Assembly (NCBI RefSeq): GCF_020509005.1
Contig: NC_063015.1
Coordinates: forward strand, 620,001-684,000
Source: Fulvia fulva
Lineage: Eukaryota; Ascomycota; Dothideomycetes; Mycosphaerellales; Mycosphaerellaceae
DNA: 64,000 bases
Reading direction: 5' to 3'
Position numbers and translations under genes: made by a program. Shown here piece by piece: positions 11,460 to 22,369 of the stretch. The notes under the pieces are model-generated. The model was given only the letters and a program-made list of their open reading frames with translations. It made no database searches and had not been told where the DNA came from. Each line of letters begins with the position of its first letter. Position 1 is the first letter of the stretch.

Positions 11460-11938
11460 GAATTGACTCGGATTAACCTGAAAACCACAGAAGTTGTCCA
11501 AGACCTGGTGACAAAGTATGTCGCCGCCGCTACCTTGGTCGACTTCACTTCTGTAGCGCCGCTAAAAGAACGTGTATCCTTAAAGCTGGCATACGTCGAC
11601 GCGTTATACCCTCGACTATAGCGATCGGGCCTCGCTACTCGGCTACATATCAGCGGGTTGAGACAACAGCCTGTGCCTCGATAGGCAGTCGAAGCGCTGG
11701 CTCGGTCGTGGCGATTCGCATCGTACACTACTAATGCTGAAGCTACAGTCGTGGAAGCTAGCTTGGGTAGTGAATTTGCTGCCACGAGAACAAGGCCATT
11801 GTTCTCGCACAATGGCTTTCACGTTGACTTTTCCAACGAAGCGTTATTCTTTGTCAGTGTCTTCCTTTGTATTATAAGACTCAGCCATGTAGCGGCATTT
11901 GTTCTCCACCTTGCACTCACCTCTCACCAACACCAAAA
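11460..11938. other. Intergenic, no gene seen
   Basis: Presumed 3' flank of the coiled-coil gene and promoter of the kinase gene. No conserved element was recognised. Confidence 0.5.
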
Positions 11939-12961
11939 ATGGCCTCCCTCACCGCAACGCCCGCCGGCTCGGGCGCCAAAACGAGCTTCCTCAGCAACGG
12001 AAACATCATCATCAAAGAGCTCGGAAGTGGTGCGTTCTCCCACGTCTACGCTTTCATCCCAAAGCCCACAGCTGACCAGATCATCAGTGACTACGGAGCC
12101 AATTCCCACGATAGACCCGCAACACTTAGCAGACTTCGATCTGCCATCCAAGCCGTGAAGATCATCCACGAAGATTACCTCCGGCAAACCGACATGAACT
12201 GCCTCGCCGCTGAAGTTCAGGCCCTCCAGTTCCTCGACAAAGCAAGCCACCCCAACGTAGTCCACTCTTTCGCCTCAGGCACGCATGAAGTTTGGCAAGC
12301 GTGGTACACCATGGAGATTCTCAGCGGTGGTGACTTGCAATCGTTCCTTTCGAAGTATACTGGGAAGTCAACACCACTTACGAAGCCACCAGAGTCGTTC
12401 GTTTGGCACGTACTCAAGTGCATGGTCGATGCCCTGCTACTACTCCACTTCGGCCGAGCAGGTCCCAATCGCAACAGTAGGGACTGGCCAGGCTTTTACC
12501 ACAGCGACATCAAGGAGGATAATGTTCTCTTCCGGGTACCAGCCGAAGGAAAAGGCTTCGAAGACTTCCCGGACGCTGTTTTGGCAGATTTCGGAAGTGT
12601 GGGTAAGTTAGATCCGAACGCTGACCAAAGAACCAGGGACGCTTTCTTCCAGCGCCAGAAGTTGGATGTACTGCATGTGATTATGAGGATCATAGATCCT
12701 TTGGTGAATAGAGCAGGCTGTACCGATTGCCGGCTTGTTGAATTGTTTGATCAAGCTAACAACATCAGGCTGCAGGACGGGCTCGAGAGGAACACACCTG
12801 TGAAGAACTGGTTGAGACAGACGTCAGACCTCGCAGGTAAGAAGAGGGAAGAGCTTTACGAGCCGCTTGCAACGGACATTCAGACGTACTTCTCGAAGCC
12901 AGCTGTGAGTGATGCTGAGCTTGCAGCTGTGTTCCCAGAGCTCAGTATGCCAGCTGCATAG
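11939..12961 (+). CDS. Small Ser/Thr protein kinase-like protein
   Basis: Intronless 340-residue protein from ATG 11939 (context CACCAAAAATGG). Kinase subdomains are clear: glycine loop LGSGAFSHVYAF (about residue 27), AVKII lysine, a conserved glutamate in LAAEVQAL, hinge YTMEILSGGDLQSF, catalytic loop HSDIKEDNVLF in which the usual Arg of HRD is Ser, and the metal-binding DFG in LADFGSVG. After DFG the protein shortens. No APE motif or normal activation segment is visible, and the C-lobe is small. The lysine, catalytic Asp and DFG remain, so weak or divergent activity is possible. Substrate unknown. It resembles NEK/CAMK-like fungal kinases in the N-lobe only. Confidence 0.8.
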   Translation: MASLTATPAGSGAKTSFLSNGNIIIKELGSGAFSHVYAFIPKPTADQIISDYGANSHDRPATLSRLRSAIQAVKIIHEDYLRQTDMNCLAAEVQALQFLDKASHPNVVHSFASGTHEVWQAWYTMEILSGGDLQSFLSKYTGKSTPLTKPPESFVWHVLKCMVDALLLLHFGRAGPNRNSRDWPGFYHSDIKEDNVLFRVPAEGKGFEDFPDAVLADFGSVGKLDPNADQRTRDAFFQRQKLDVLHVIMRIIDPLVNRAGCTDCRLVELFDQANNIRLQDGLERNTPVKNWLRQTSDLAGKKREELYEPLATDIQTYFSKPAVSDAELAAVFPELSMPAA

Positions 12962-13489
12962 CTGTGATGCTTGTTTATAGTACTGTACTTCAGGAGCTAG
13001 GCTGTGGAGGACTAGACAGACATCAGTATAGTATCCCGATCATAAGCTTTCGAGGCGTATTTTCTTGACAGAATAGCATTCTATGCTTGAAACCGAATCC
13101 TCGAACATGTCTCACTTGCACAAAATATGTGAAGTTTCCGGCCCACGAATCACTGATTTGGCGATCGAAGGTAAACATTGCTCCGCTGCCTACAAGAAAG
13201 GAGGTTAGCATGTATATCACATACATCTTATCCATAGTGCGACCAATCGTCATCTCATCACCACCTTGTCCCAATGTCAGACTAACCTTGATCCATATTT
13301 TGAGAGAGACATGGCGCCCTTCAATATCGGTGAAGCCAGAGTGAAAGTCTCAGACACATCTCCCTTCGCACAACCAAAACCAAAACCAGAGCCCATTCCC
13401 ACTCAACTCAGCTCTCTTTCAACAAGCACACCTCACCCACCACCACAACTCCCACAAACAGAACCAAGAACACAATCATAATCGCCACG
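12962..13489. other. Intergenic, no gene seen
   Basis: 3' flank of the kinase gene and upstream region of the BTB-like gene, with a pyrimidine- and CA-rich leader just before 13490. Nothing else was recognised. Confidence 0.5.
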
Positions 13490-13973
13490 ATGTCCACCTC
13501 TCCACATCCCGTCAGCGACGAACACAGCCCTCCGGCCACCACACTCGAAACCCTACCCGACTCCCTCTACCCCCACGTAACCTCCAACGACCCAATCCTC
13601 TTCCACACCACCCGCCCCTTCGGCAAAAAACGAGTCGTCGCAATCCCGAAAAACGTCCTCACCCACCACGCCCCCAACTGGCCCTCCATCGCAACCCCAA
13701 TCCCGAACACGGTCGGCGAATACACCATCCACCCCTCCGACGAGGGTATTTATTGCCTGGGTCCGACTTCACCAGCTGCCACATTCGCCAGCGACTTTCG
13801 AGGATGTATCGATTCTTCTTCGTGTCTTGGAGTTCGGGCTTCGAATTGGAGCGGCGGAGTTCAAGAATGTCGTGCGCGAGAGGATACGGCGTGTTTTGAA
13901 GAGAGGCGCGAGGGATCTTCTTGAGATTGAGAGGGTTCTGCGGTCGAGTGTTGTTGGGAACGCGCGGAGATAG
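13490..13973 (+). pseudogene. BTB/POZ-like protein gene broken by a +1 frameshift
   Basis: ATG 13490 opens a frame with a BTB-like start: DPILFHTTRPFGKKRVVAIP, then a VLTHHAPNW segment resembling the dimer-interface helix region. Near 13744-13746 (a GGG run) the coding sense moves to another frame. That frame continues as VFIAWVRLHQLPHSPATFED and LRVLEFGLRIGAAEFKNVV and stops at 13971-13973. Reading one G fewer in the run would give a continuous protein of about 160 residues. No GT-AG intron can explain the shift. BTB proteins mediate dimerisation and often recruit Cul3. Either a pseudogene allele or an assembly indel; the family assignment is moderate. Confidence 0.6.
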
Positions 13974-14250
13974 TGTCACTGGGCGGAGGTGGAGGCGGGG
14001 AGCATGGAGTATGTGGTATTGGCTCGTTTGTCAGGGCGGAGAGAAGAGGGACTGTTCGCGCTATCAATCATTCATGTACTGTCGTCAAATCATACCTACC
14101 CAACCCAAGTCATCCCATCATCGCCCATGTTCCTCATGTACCTCGTAATCCTCATAACCCTTATAAACCCTCATCACCTCATCCCCTCACCCCATCCCAT
14201 CACCGCCTCCCCAAAGTCTCCTCAAGCACCCGTCTCAGCCCAGCAGGTTT

Positions 14251-16463
14251 CTAAGGCCACCCAGCCTCATCCGGATACTTCCTCCCACTAACTCCCGTAT
14301 CCGCAAACCTCGCATGCTTCGGCGGCGGACCAGGTCTACTACCCCTCCTTTCGTCAGGATACTCTTCACGTTCGAAGTCACTCTGACTCATACGCGCACT
14401 GCCACGTCTGTGATCTCTCGGGTCTCGATCGCGGAGGTCGCGGTCGCGCGGGTCTCTGTCGCGCGGGTCGCGGTTTCGCGAATCCCTATCGCGAGGGTCC
14501 CTGTCGCGAGGATCCCTGTCGCGAGGATCCCTGTCGCGAGGATCTCGTGGAGGTGGAGCGTCGTCGTAGCGGTTGCGAGACTCGGGTCGTGGTGGTGGGC
14601 CTCTACTATCCGGGCGGAAGTCGTCGTAGGGTAAAGGGGAGTCGTGTCTTCCTGGAGGGGGCCGGCCTGGGCTATCGTATCTGCGATCTCTGTGGTCTCG
14701 AGGGTCGCGTGGCTCTCGCGGTGGCGGTGGGCGGCTACCTGGCTCCGGACTACGGCTTTGGTAACGATCCTGACCTTGCGCACGGCGGACCGAAGGATTG
14801 CGCATTGATGGTCCACCTTCATAGCCACCGCCTGGCGGCGCTTGCGAGTAGTGCTGAGCAGGCGGATGTGGTTGCTTTGCGACTTGTGCTGCGAACAGGG
14901 GTCCTGCTGAAGGTCCAAATGATGGCCCTAGCGCTGGACCAGTAGGTTGTGGTGGAGGCTGAGATGGTGGAGAGTCGGGCTTCGCATGGGTCGAGTTCCT
15001 TCTTCGTGCTGGGTCATCATACCCAGCAAAGTAATCACCATCTAGCTCCTGGCTAGGAGTAGGTTCATGACTCTTGGAATGGCGGAGTGGCATCTCGCGT
15101 TCATCGCGAGAGACGGGTCGTGATGTTGAGTGCGAGTGGCCGCGACGGTGCCTGCTCGAATCTGAGCCTTTGCCAGGTGGCGGGCTGTAGATAGGACTGG
15201 CTTCGCTCTGGTCCCACTCATCATCAGCTGACGTGCCTGGGGACGTTCGTTCCGGTGGCCGGTCGGCCTGGGAACTGCGTCTTCTGCGCTGACTGCCGTG
15301 GCCAGATGGTTCTCGGGGCGGGTGGCGGCTATCGTGAGCACCAGCACCAGCAACTGCAGCCGCCGCCTCATCAGCGTGGTGGTGGTGATAATTGTCTGGA
15401 TGGCTCTTCCTCCTGACATGCGCACCTTCGCGATCTCTGCTACGACTGCTGCCTCTTCCATCCCACAAGTGAGGACTACCAACATTGCGCGCGATGCGAC
15501 TGAACGTCGAAGCTGCCTCTTTACCCTTACCCAGTACTGTCGGTCGTGGACTCAGAGCTGGTCGTTTGGAGTGGCTGCGTACTATGCTCGGCCTCCCATC
15601 GACATATCTGTACAGCGGATTGCGGAAGTATGCCAATGCTGGTCCTCGTGAATCGACTGATCCTTCTTCGTCGGAGAAAACCTCTCCCTCTCTTCTCGGT
15701 GGCTGCTCGCGCGAGTGCAGCCGTCGAACTTCCGGCTCATGCTCGACCTCAATCTGCTTGTGTTTCTCCTCGTCTTCTGCTTCTCTCCTCAATCGCTCGG
15801 ACACGCCCTCATACCACGCCACCATGTGCTTGTCAGGTTCAAGCGGAAAGCATTGCCGTGGTAAGATCTTGGGGAACGCCTCTCCAGTATCGTGATCCTT
15901 GACATCAAAGATCTGAACAGCCTCTCGCAGAAACGCGGCATGCTCTTCTGGTCCCAGCAGCAGCTGAATCGTCTGCCACATGATCCATCCCTCCGTCTTG
16001 AGCGCAGGCACAGTCGGATCCGTGAAAGCTGAAGCATGTGTATACGCCGGCGGCTGCAGACTGTGCAGACATCCCAGACTCTTGTAGATGAACGCGATAC
16101 TCTCATTCGGCGTGCCCAGGAAAAGCTGATCGTAGTTGCCATGGAGGTCGCGATAGAAGCTCGCCAGCTGGCTGGGCGTGAGGTCGGGCTGGTCTGAAGG
16201 CTCGTACTTTGCGTTCTGCCGCAAGTCAGTATGCGCTTTCCCCCAACACGACAGTCTCATGTATAACATACCATAGCATCCTTCAGTCCCCTCAACAAGC
16301 TCTTCAGCTTATCTGTGCCCGTCTTGTCCGGCTTGAAGAGATATCCCCAGTATTCATACGCCTCCCTCTCCCCGACATCCTTCTCGTGCACATCTGCCCT
16401 TCGCGCGTTCTCTGCCGCATCCGCCTGTTCGCGAATATCAGGCGCTGCTGAAGCGCTGGCCAT
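14251..16463 (-). CDS. DUF7514-type protein with Arg/Asp/Pro repeat tail
   Basis: Two exons (16463-16272 and 16215-14251) flank a 56-base GTATGT...CAG intron and give 718 residues from ATG 16463. Residues about 30-200 form a conserved globular domain (YWGYLFKPDKTGTDKLKSLL; EGWIMWQTIQLLLGPEEHAA; LPRQCFPLEPDKHMVAWYEG) that I associate with the fungal DUF7514 family, function unknown. The rest is low-complexity, rich in Ser, Arg, His and Pro. Near the C-terminus a run of DPRDR pentapeptides is encoded by 15-base units at about 14420-14545. The tail resembles RNA-binding or SR-like disordered regions, but that is inference. The start agrees with the domain beginning soon after. Confidence 0.8.
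14420..14545 (-). repeat. 15-base tandem repeat encoding DPRDR units
   Basis: Near-perfect 15-base units (for example ggatccctgtcgcga on the plus strand) are repeated about eight times inside the C-terminal coding part of the DUF7514-type gene. On the minus strand they encode DPRDR with variants DSRNR and DLRDR. The repeat keeps frame, so copy-number changes would only alter tail length. Confidence 0.8.
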
Positions 16464-17082
16464 GCTGGCGGCTGGCGTGGGCTGGTCGTTGACTATGCAG
16501 ACTTTCTCGCCTTATCGCGATTCACCTCAGAGCCTCAGGCAAGTCGTCAAACACGGCTTCAATGATCGGTGTCGCAAGAATCAACAAGTATCGGCGCGAC
16601 TCGCGTAGTACGGCGCACGTGTAGCGAGAGTGTCGTGTCACGATGTCGCTCGGAATCGTGATGAAGCGGTCATGCTTCTCGAGAGCTGAGATGTCTCCAG
16701 ATGACGTTTCTACTGCGCCCAAACTCATCTGGTGCTGGTCACTGCTCTGCACGTGTCGTCCGTGTACATGGAAAAGCAGTCTGTTTCACTGCACTTCCTG
16801 GCACCTCGAAACTCTGTTTGATAGCACAACAGCTACGTCATCACAGATTGGCCGAGGAGGGAGATAGAGCGAGCATTACATGGTCTATCAACACGATGAT
16901 ATGAAGACAAGAGGTATGACCGTAAAGCTATTAACATCTCATTCGTGATCTAGCTGGGCGAGACCCGTCGCCGCCGAAGTCTGCGCTATGTTACACCTTC
17001 TATCTTGCTTGCCGACCCACGATTCTATGCGCCGGTACTGATGTGCAAAGCATAAGGAAGAAATCATCATTCATCGAAACAT
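16464..17082. other. Intergenic, no gene seen
   Basis: Lies upstream of the DUF7514-type gene and downstream of UGP1, both on the minus strand. No feature was recognised beyond short chance frames. Confidence 0.5.
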
Positions 17083-19052
17083 TTAGTGCTCGAGCAGGCG
17101 GAGCGAACCCTGCACCACCACATTCTCGAGGACCGAGCCAGGTGGGATGTCGATGGTCTGACCCTCCGTGGCCACGATGATGACGGTACCCTTGCAGACG
17201 ACACCACGGCCGAGGTTGACGGCACCAGTGATGGTCAAGTGGTCGAGCTCGAGGATCTTGGGGATCGATGGGATGCGGCTCTGGAAGTTCGACACCTTCT
17301 TGAAGTCGTTGCCGAGCTTGATGAGTGGGGATGGGCCGAATCGGTTGGGGTCCATTACGAGCTGGCCGTGCTTGAGCGTGTACAGATCCGACTTGACGAG
17401 CATCAGGTCGGAGCAAGTCTTGACTGGCAAGAAACGACGACGTGGCACGTTGACACCATGTGCGTTCTGGAAGTGACGGATGGCGGCACCAACAGCAGTC
17501 TCGAGCTGGATAATGCTAACATCGGCCTCGCCCTTCTTGTCGGCTGGAATGCTCTTGCCGTTGGGGATAATCTCCATGCTGAGCTCGTTGCCCTCAACGA
17601 TGCGCTTGACTGCACGCAGGTTCATCCAGATGTTGTTGGTGTTGAAGTACTTGAACTTCTTGATGCTCTTGAACTCATTGACGTACTGCTTTGGAACCTG
17701 GGCGATTTCGAGCAGACGAGCCTGGCCCTCGTAGTCAATGATGGTACCACCCTTGACATCAGCCTTGGTCTTGTCCGTCAACTCCATGATGTACTCTGAT
17801 CTTGTCTCAACCATATGCTGGAGGATGTTCAGGTCGACAACGGCGCCGAGGTTGTCGGCGTTCGAGAGGAAGAGGATTTCGATACCGCGGTCGAGGAGCT
17901 TGTCGAGGATACCGGAGTTGTAGAGGGACTCGAAAACGTCACCGTGGCCTGGTGGGTACCAGTCGGTGATTGGCGAGTCGAATGACTTTGGTGCTGGGAG
18001 GAGCGAGTCCTTGAGGATACGTGGGTAGCGGGACTGGTTGAAGGTCATGATGTCGATGTTGTGGCCCTCGTACTTCTTGATGATCGAGGCGGTGTCGGAG
18101 TCGGTGTTGAACGAGTTCATGAGCACGAATGGGACGTTAACATCGTATGTGCGGTTGAGGTACTCGATCTGGCGGACGGACAGGTCGAGGAAGGACATGC
18201 CGTCACGGACCTCAATGACCGACTTTGGGCCAACACAACCCATGGAGGTACCAAGACCACCATTGAGCTTGAGGACTGCGAGCTTGCTAAGGAATTCGAC
18301 AGACTCGGAGTTGCTGAGGCTGTTATAGTCAACAACCTGCTCTGGCTTCGGTGGATTGATCTTGTTCCAGTCGACCTCGTTACCCTTGGCCTTGTCGTTC
18401 AGGTAGCGGCGGAAGAGAGCGAAGAAGTTGTCCATCTCAGTCTCGAAGCGCTAAAAGGCGGTCAGTACGCATTCTCAGTTACGAGTGGATGGAGAGCTGC
18501 TTACCTTCTTCTCCTGGGGGTCCTTGACCGAGTCGCTCAGGTTGTTGAGTGCATTGCGCATCTGCGATGCTGCAACAGATGTGCTGGTGTTCTCGAATGC
18601 CTGTTCACCGCCATTGGTAAGTCTCTGGTACGTCTTCTTTGCCACGTTGCTGGTCATGCGGAAGGTGATGATGGTGCTGTAGAATGGAGTATCGAGCAGC
18701 TCTCAAGGAGAATACTGTTGCCATTGCCGAGAGAAGTCCACCTCTTGTGCTCAGCGAAGATACAGTGGCGTGAGGTGGTGAAGAATGGCGCCTGCCAGAT
18801 CTCGATGCCTTCCGATGTGAAAGCAATCAAGAAACGAAGCCTGCAGCGCCATCGTTGAATGCTCACAATGATAGCCTTCCGACACCACTGCCGCTATCTT
18901 TACGCTCTTCCAATGCCATCGCCGCCGCCGCCAGACTGTCGGAAATGGGTACTTACCACATGGGACTGAGACTTGCCGTGGTGACGGTCGTCGGCGGAGC
19001 CATTGGTTGGCTTCAAGTGCGCAGGGAGCGCGTTCTTAATGGCGGAGGCCAT
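17083..19052 (-). CDS. UGP1: UTP-glucose-1-phosphate uridylyltransferase
   Basis: Makes UDP-glucose from UTP and glucose-1-phosphate in the cytosol, supplying cell-wall glucan, glycogen, trehalose and glycosylation. The 519-residue model has exons 19052-18957 ([19 protein letters not shown]), 18600-18505 and 18450-17083, all phase 0, with introns of 356 and 54 bases. Family marks are [19 protein letters not shown], the nucleotide-binding loop [27 protein letters not shown], and a C-terminal left-handed beta-helix ending [11 protein letters not shown]. Length is normal for the family. The long first intron holds an in-frame ATG at 18657 leading straight into exon 2, so a second N-terminus ([13 protein letters not shown]) is possible. 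Confidence 0.96.
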
Positions 19053-20401
19053 ATTGGTCGTTTCGGAGTGGGTGTTGATGGTATGCAGAGGTGCTGAAAC
19101 GAAGGTCAGTGGGTGTTTGGTGGAGGAGGAGGAAAAGCTCAGGAAACGTGCAACTCACAGCACGAAGTGGGGGCTGTCGTCACTTGGGCGTTGTTTCCCT
19201 GGATTAGGTCACACCGTTCCTGCTTGACAGCTTTGGTGGCTTGCTGTATGAGATGTGGTACAGCACGTGCAAGCGAGATGGAGATGGAGAGAGGAAGGTC
19301 GTGCGTGGGATTGCACGTTCTGCTGCGGTTTATAAGGTGCACGCAATGCCTCACAACTTTTTGTCTAGTGTGTTCAACTGTTCAACCTGTGTGGAAAGCA
19401 CGCCTCGATTAGACTTCCTGCCCCACCATCGCAGCAATCCCTGCAGGGCCCGCGCTTAAAACATCGGGTTGGGGAAGACGTCGCCGTCTCGAACACTCTT
19501 CGGCCAATGCGCTTGCAGCACATCACAGCTTCTTGCCGTTCTGATGAGCTTGCCCATGCTGTCTCCACGTTCTGAATAACCCTCTCCACTCCGAGGTGTG
19601 GTCGTTCAGAGGTCTCTTCACTGTTGTCAAAGTCTGGCCGGAGATGGTGCCGATGTCAATCAATGCTATCGCTCGTTCACGAAGCCAGCGAGGCAGGTGC
19701 TGTTCCTGGCTGATCGTGGTCCATGTGCTGCTGCATTCATCTACACCGTATCCACACCGACAATTCATTCATCGCAGCCACAGCAAGCAGATGGTGTTTG
19801 ACTTCCGGCAGATATGAGCCGCTCGAAATTCAACTTGACAAGTCGCAAAGACACTGCACTGACAGACAGGCCCGACTGTATGGATGTCCCGGCTATTCCT
19901 GGCTCTCGCCTTGTGGAATGCTCAACAACACTACTACTTCCCAGCACACCTTCATCCGGCGAGACAACATCAAGGTGTCCACCGCTATCTCACGGCATCT
20001 CCAGCTTTTCTGCCGTCTCGGCGCGGTCGTCGCGAAAGCAGGCGAGTGCCGGGCCAGATCTGTTTGAGCCGTCGGCTCTATTCCGAACGCCACCCGCCAT
20101 GCGTCGGTGAGTGGAAGCAGGCGCGGGGGGGGGGCGACACGTGCAGGCATTGGCAGGATCAAGAGGCCGAGCAGGTTGTACCGACAGAATCTGCTTCATC
20201 CTCACCACTACCGTAATGTCCAACAAGGGACTCAGGAGTTATGAGACAGCAGAAGAGCTGACGTGGACAGTTGTAACGACAGCAACAGCCACAGCCGACG
20301 AGATGATCGATCAACGGCTACTAGGCTCATCTCATGATGCCGTGAAGACTGCACGACCAAGGATACAGTCATTCGACTGGAATCACAAGCCCAGCAGCAG
20401 T
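19053..20401. other. Long intergenic region upstream of UGP1
   Basis: About 1.35 kb contains the presumed UGP1 promoter and the 3' flank of the esterase pseudogene. A G-run of about ten bases lies at 20126-20135. Many short overlapping frames exist, but none looks conserved or has splice support. No RNA gene was recognised. Confidence 0.5.
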
Positions 20402-22059
20402 CTATTCACCCTGATCCAGCCAGCGCCTATAAACGCCTTCCCACAGAAGATCATGTCCACTGTCTCCCTTCGCGGCAGAGGCAATTCTATCGAGCTCTCG
20501 TTTCCGTTCTGAACCCGGCAAGGAGTTGACATCGACCACATTGAGGCCGCTCTTACTGACAGACATGGCCTCGCTGTCCTGCACAGCACTCCAAGGCTCT
20601 TGACCCGTCACGCAGTATCCGATGATCTTGCTCCTACACTCCTCCACGACACTATCATAATCCTCACTCAGCCGCTCGTCGTACGCTCCGAGAAGCGCCA
20701 CAATATCCCAGGTGTGCGTCGAAAAAATTTGCCGGGTTCCAGCATCCCTGGGAACGGATTCGGTAAGTCGAATAGCTGCAGGTATGTTCTGATGCCTCTC
20801 TTCACAGAACCCTCCGCCACTGCTTCAGCCGCGCGGATGAAACTCATGTCACTTTCGAACTGGCATATCTCGGTCAAGGTATCATCGTCCGAAATGCGGT
20901 CGTTGATGCCATACAACTCGCACAGTTCCACGGCCAGGCCCTGACCAAGCACATCCACAGCAATGGCTTTGAAACTCCTGGCATGGTCTTTCCGCTTCGG
21001 GTTGTTCTTCGTGATGATCCAGCTGATACTTCCATCATAGCCTGCAGCACTGACAATCTGGCTCTCAAGCCACTTCACAGTAGTCTGCGGTCCTGAGGCA
21101 CTAAGCTCCATGGTCGGTCTATCATATGGCAGGATCTCACTCGAGGTACAAGGCGCGCCGACGAAGTTGAGATCCCGGATCTTGTCCCCTGGGGTGTCGA
21201 TCATGGTTTTTGCGATATCCTCACTACTCCGGCTCCCATTCGTCGCAATCCCAAGTTTCATCGCTTGGTGGCGGAAGTTCTCCTCATGCTCGGCTGGGGT
21301 CTTAGCTGGCATCGTGACAGGCGTACCGGCTAAGGCAATACTCCGATTATACAGCGGCGCAGCAATACCACTGATGTTATGCAGCGACAAAGACTCGCCA
21401 CCAGCAGACTGCCCCATGGCTGTGACATTGTCCGAATCACCACCGAAGCCAGAAATATGCTCCCTGACCCACTCGAACGCACGAATCTGATCATGAAGAC
21501 CATTATTCGCAGGCACCAAATCCGGAGCCTCTGAAGAATGAAAGAACCCCGAAGCCCCAAGCCGATAGTTCACAGACACGAAGACCAATGGCTTGGACTC
21601 TGCGATTGTTTGTGAGAGCATATTGTTAGGACTGTATTATGGTCTCTCCCCCGAGCCCAGGAAGAAAGCACCGCCGTGCAAAAAGATCAGGACTGGGAGT
21701 TTCGCCTGCTCATCTTCTGTCAGATTTATCGTTGGGACCGTGATTGTTAGCCGCAGACAGTCTTCGCTTTGATCCTGCTCCCCGTCGATGATGTCTTTGG
21801 TGGGTAGCTGGTTTGAGTCGACGTCCTTTTGGGTGGAGTTGAGGGGTTGGATACTGCATGGTCTGATTTTGGTTGCGTCGTAGATCCTACTGCTGTCGTC
21901 GCTTCCTGGGTAGCGGTTTAGGGGCTGGGAACGGGCGAAGCGCTGGGGTATGAGGGCGTATGGGAGGGAGTGGAACTCGGTCAGGTGCTGTGTGACTTGG
22001 ATGCCGCGGATTCTGCCTAGATTGGGGTGGGTTAGAATGGGGGTGTGATCTGAAGGCAT
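20402..22059 (-). pseudogene. Carboxylesterase (type B) gene with stop and frameshift
   Basis: Alpha/beta-hydrolase of the carboxylesterase/cholinesterase family, about 550 codons long and so near full length. Visible motifs are EDCLRLTI, oxyanion-hole HGGAFFLGSG, VSVNYRLGASGFFHS and the nucleophile elbow GQSAGG. Two lesions interrupt it. An in-frame TAA at 21637-21639 falls between GSGERP and YSPNNMLSQ, with the same frame open on both sides. A frame change in a T-run near 20725 moves the sense to the frame with TWDIVALLGAYDERL, which continues to 20402. No signal peptide is seen, so an intact version would be intracellular. The substrate is unknown. No intron removes the stop without losing the conserved oxyanion segment. 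Confidence 0.82.
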
Positions 22060-22369
22060 TGCGTGGTAGTCTGGCTAGGTGCATGTAAGGAGTCCAGATA
22101 CCAGGAGATCGACTCCTTCCACCTCGAACTCGACGAAGACATCTTGTCTTCTACATGTACAGTATCAGGTGATGGTCATCATGCGCAAAATGTATTACGT
22201 CATGAACCTGTTCTCGTTCGATTCGTGTCCTCTGTCCTCTGATGGTTCTCTATTCGGGATGGGAGGGATGTATCGTAGAAGCCTGAATAGCCAGATTCAA
22301 GCCTCTCAAAGACAGACGTCTTTGCCCTTCATCCGAGCCCCATCACCACCCGATCACCCCGCAACCTCA
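22060..22369. other. Short intergenic, no gene seen
   Basis: About 310 bases lie between the esterase start and the FolB gene stop, both minus strand. Nothing was recognised beyond an esterase promoter position. Confidence 0.5.

Noticed and set aside
19460..20380. Several overlapping 60-135 codon frames upstream of UGP1
   Set aside because: No recognisable domain or consistent codon use; more likely promoter sequence.
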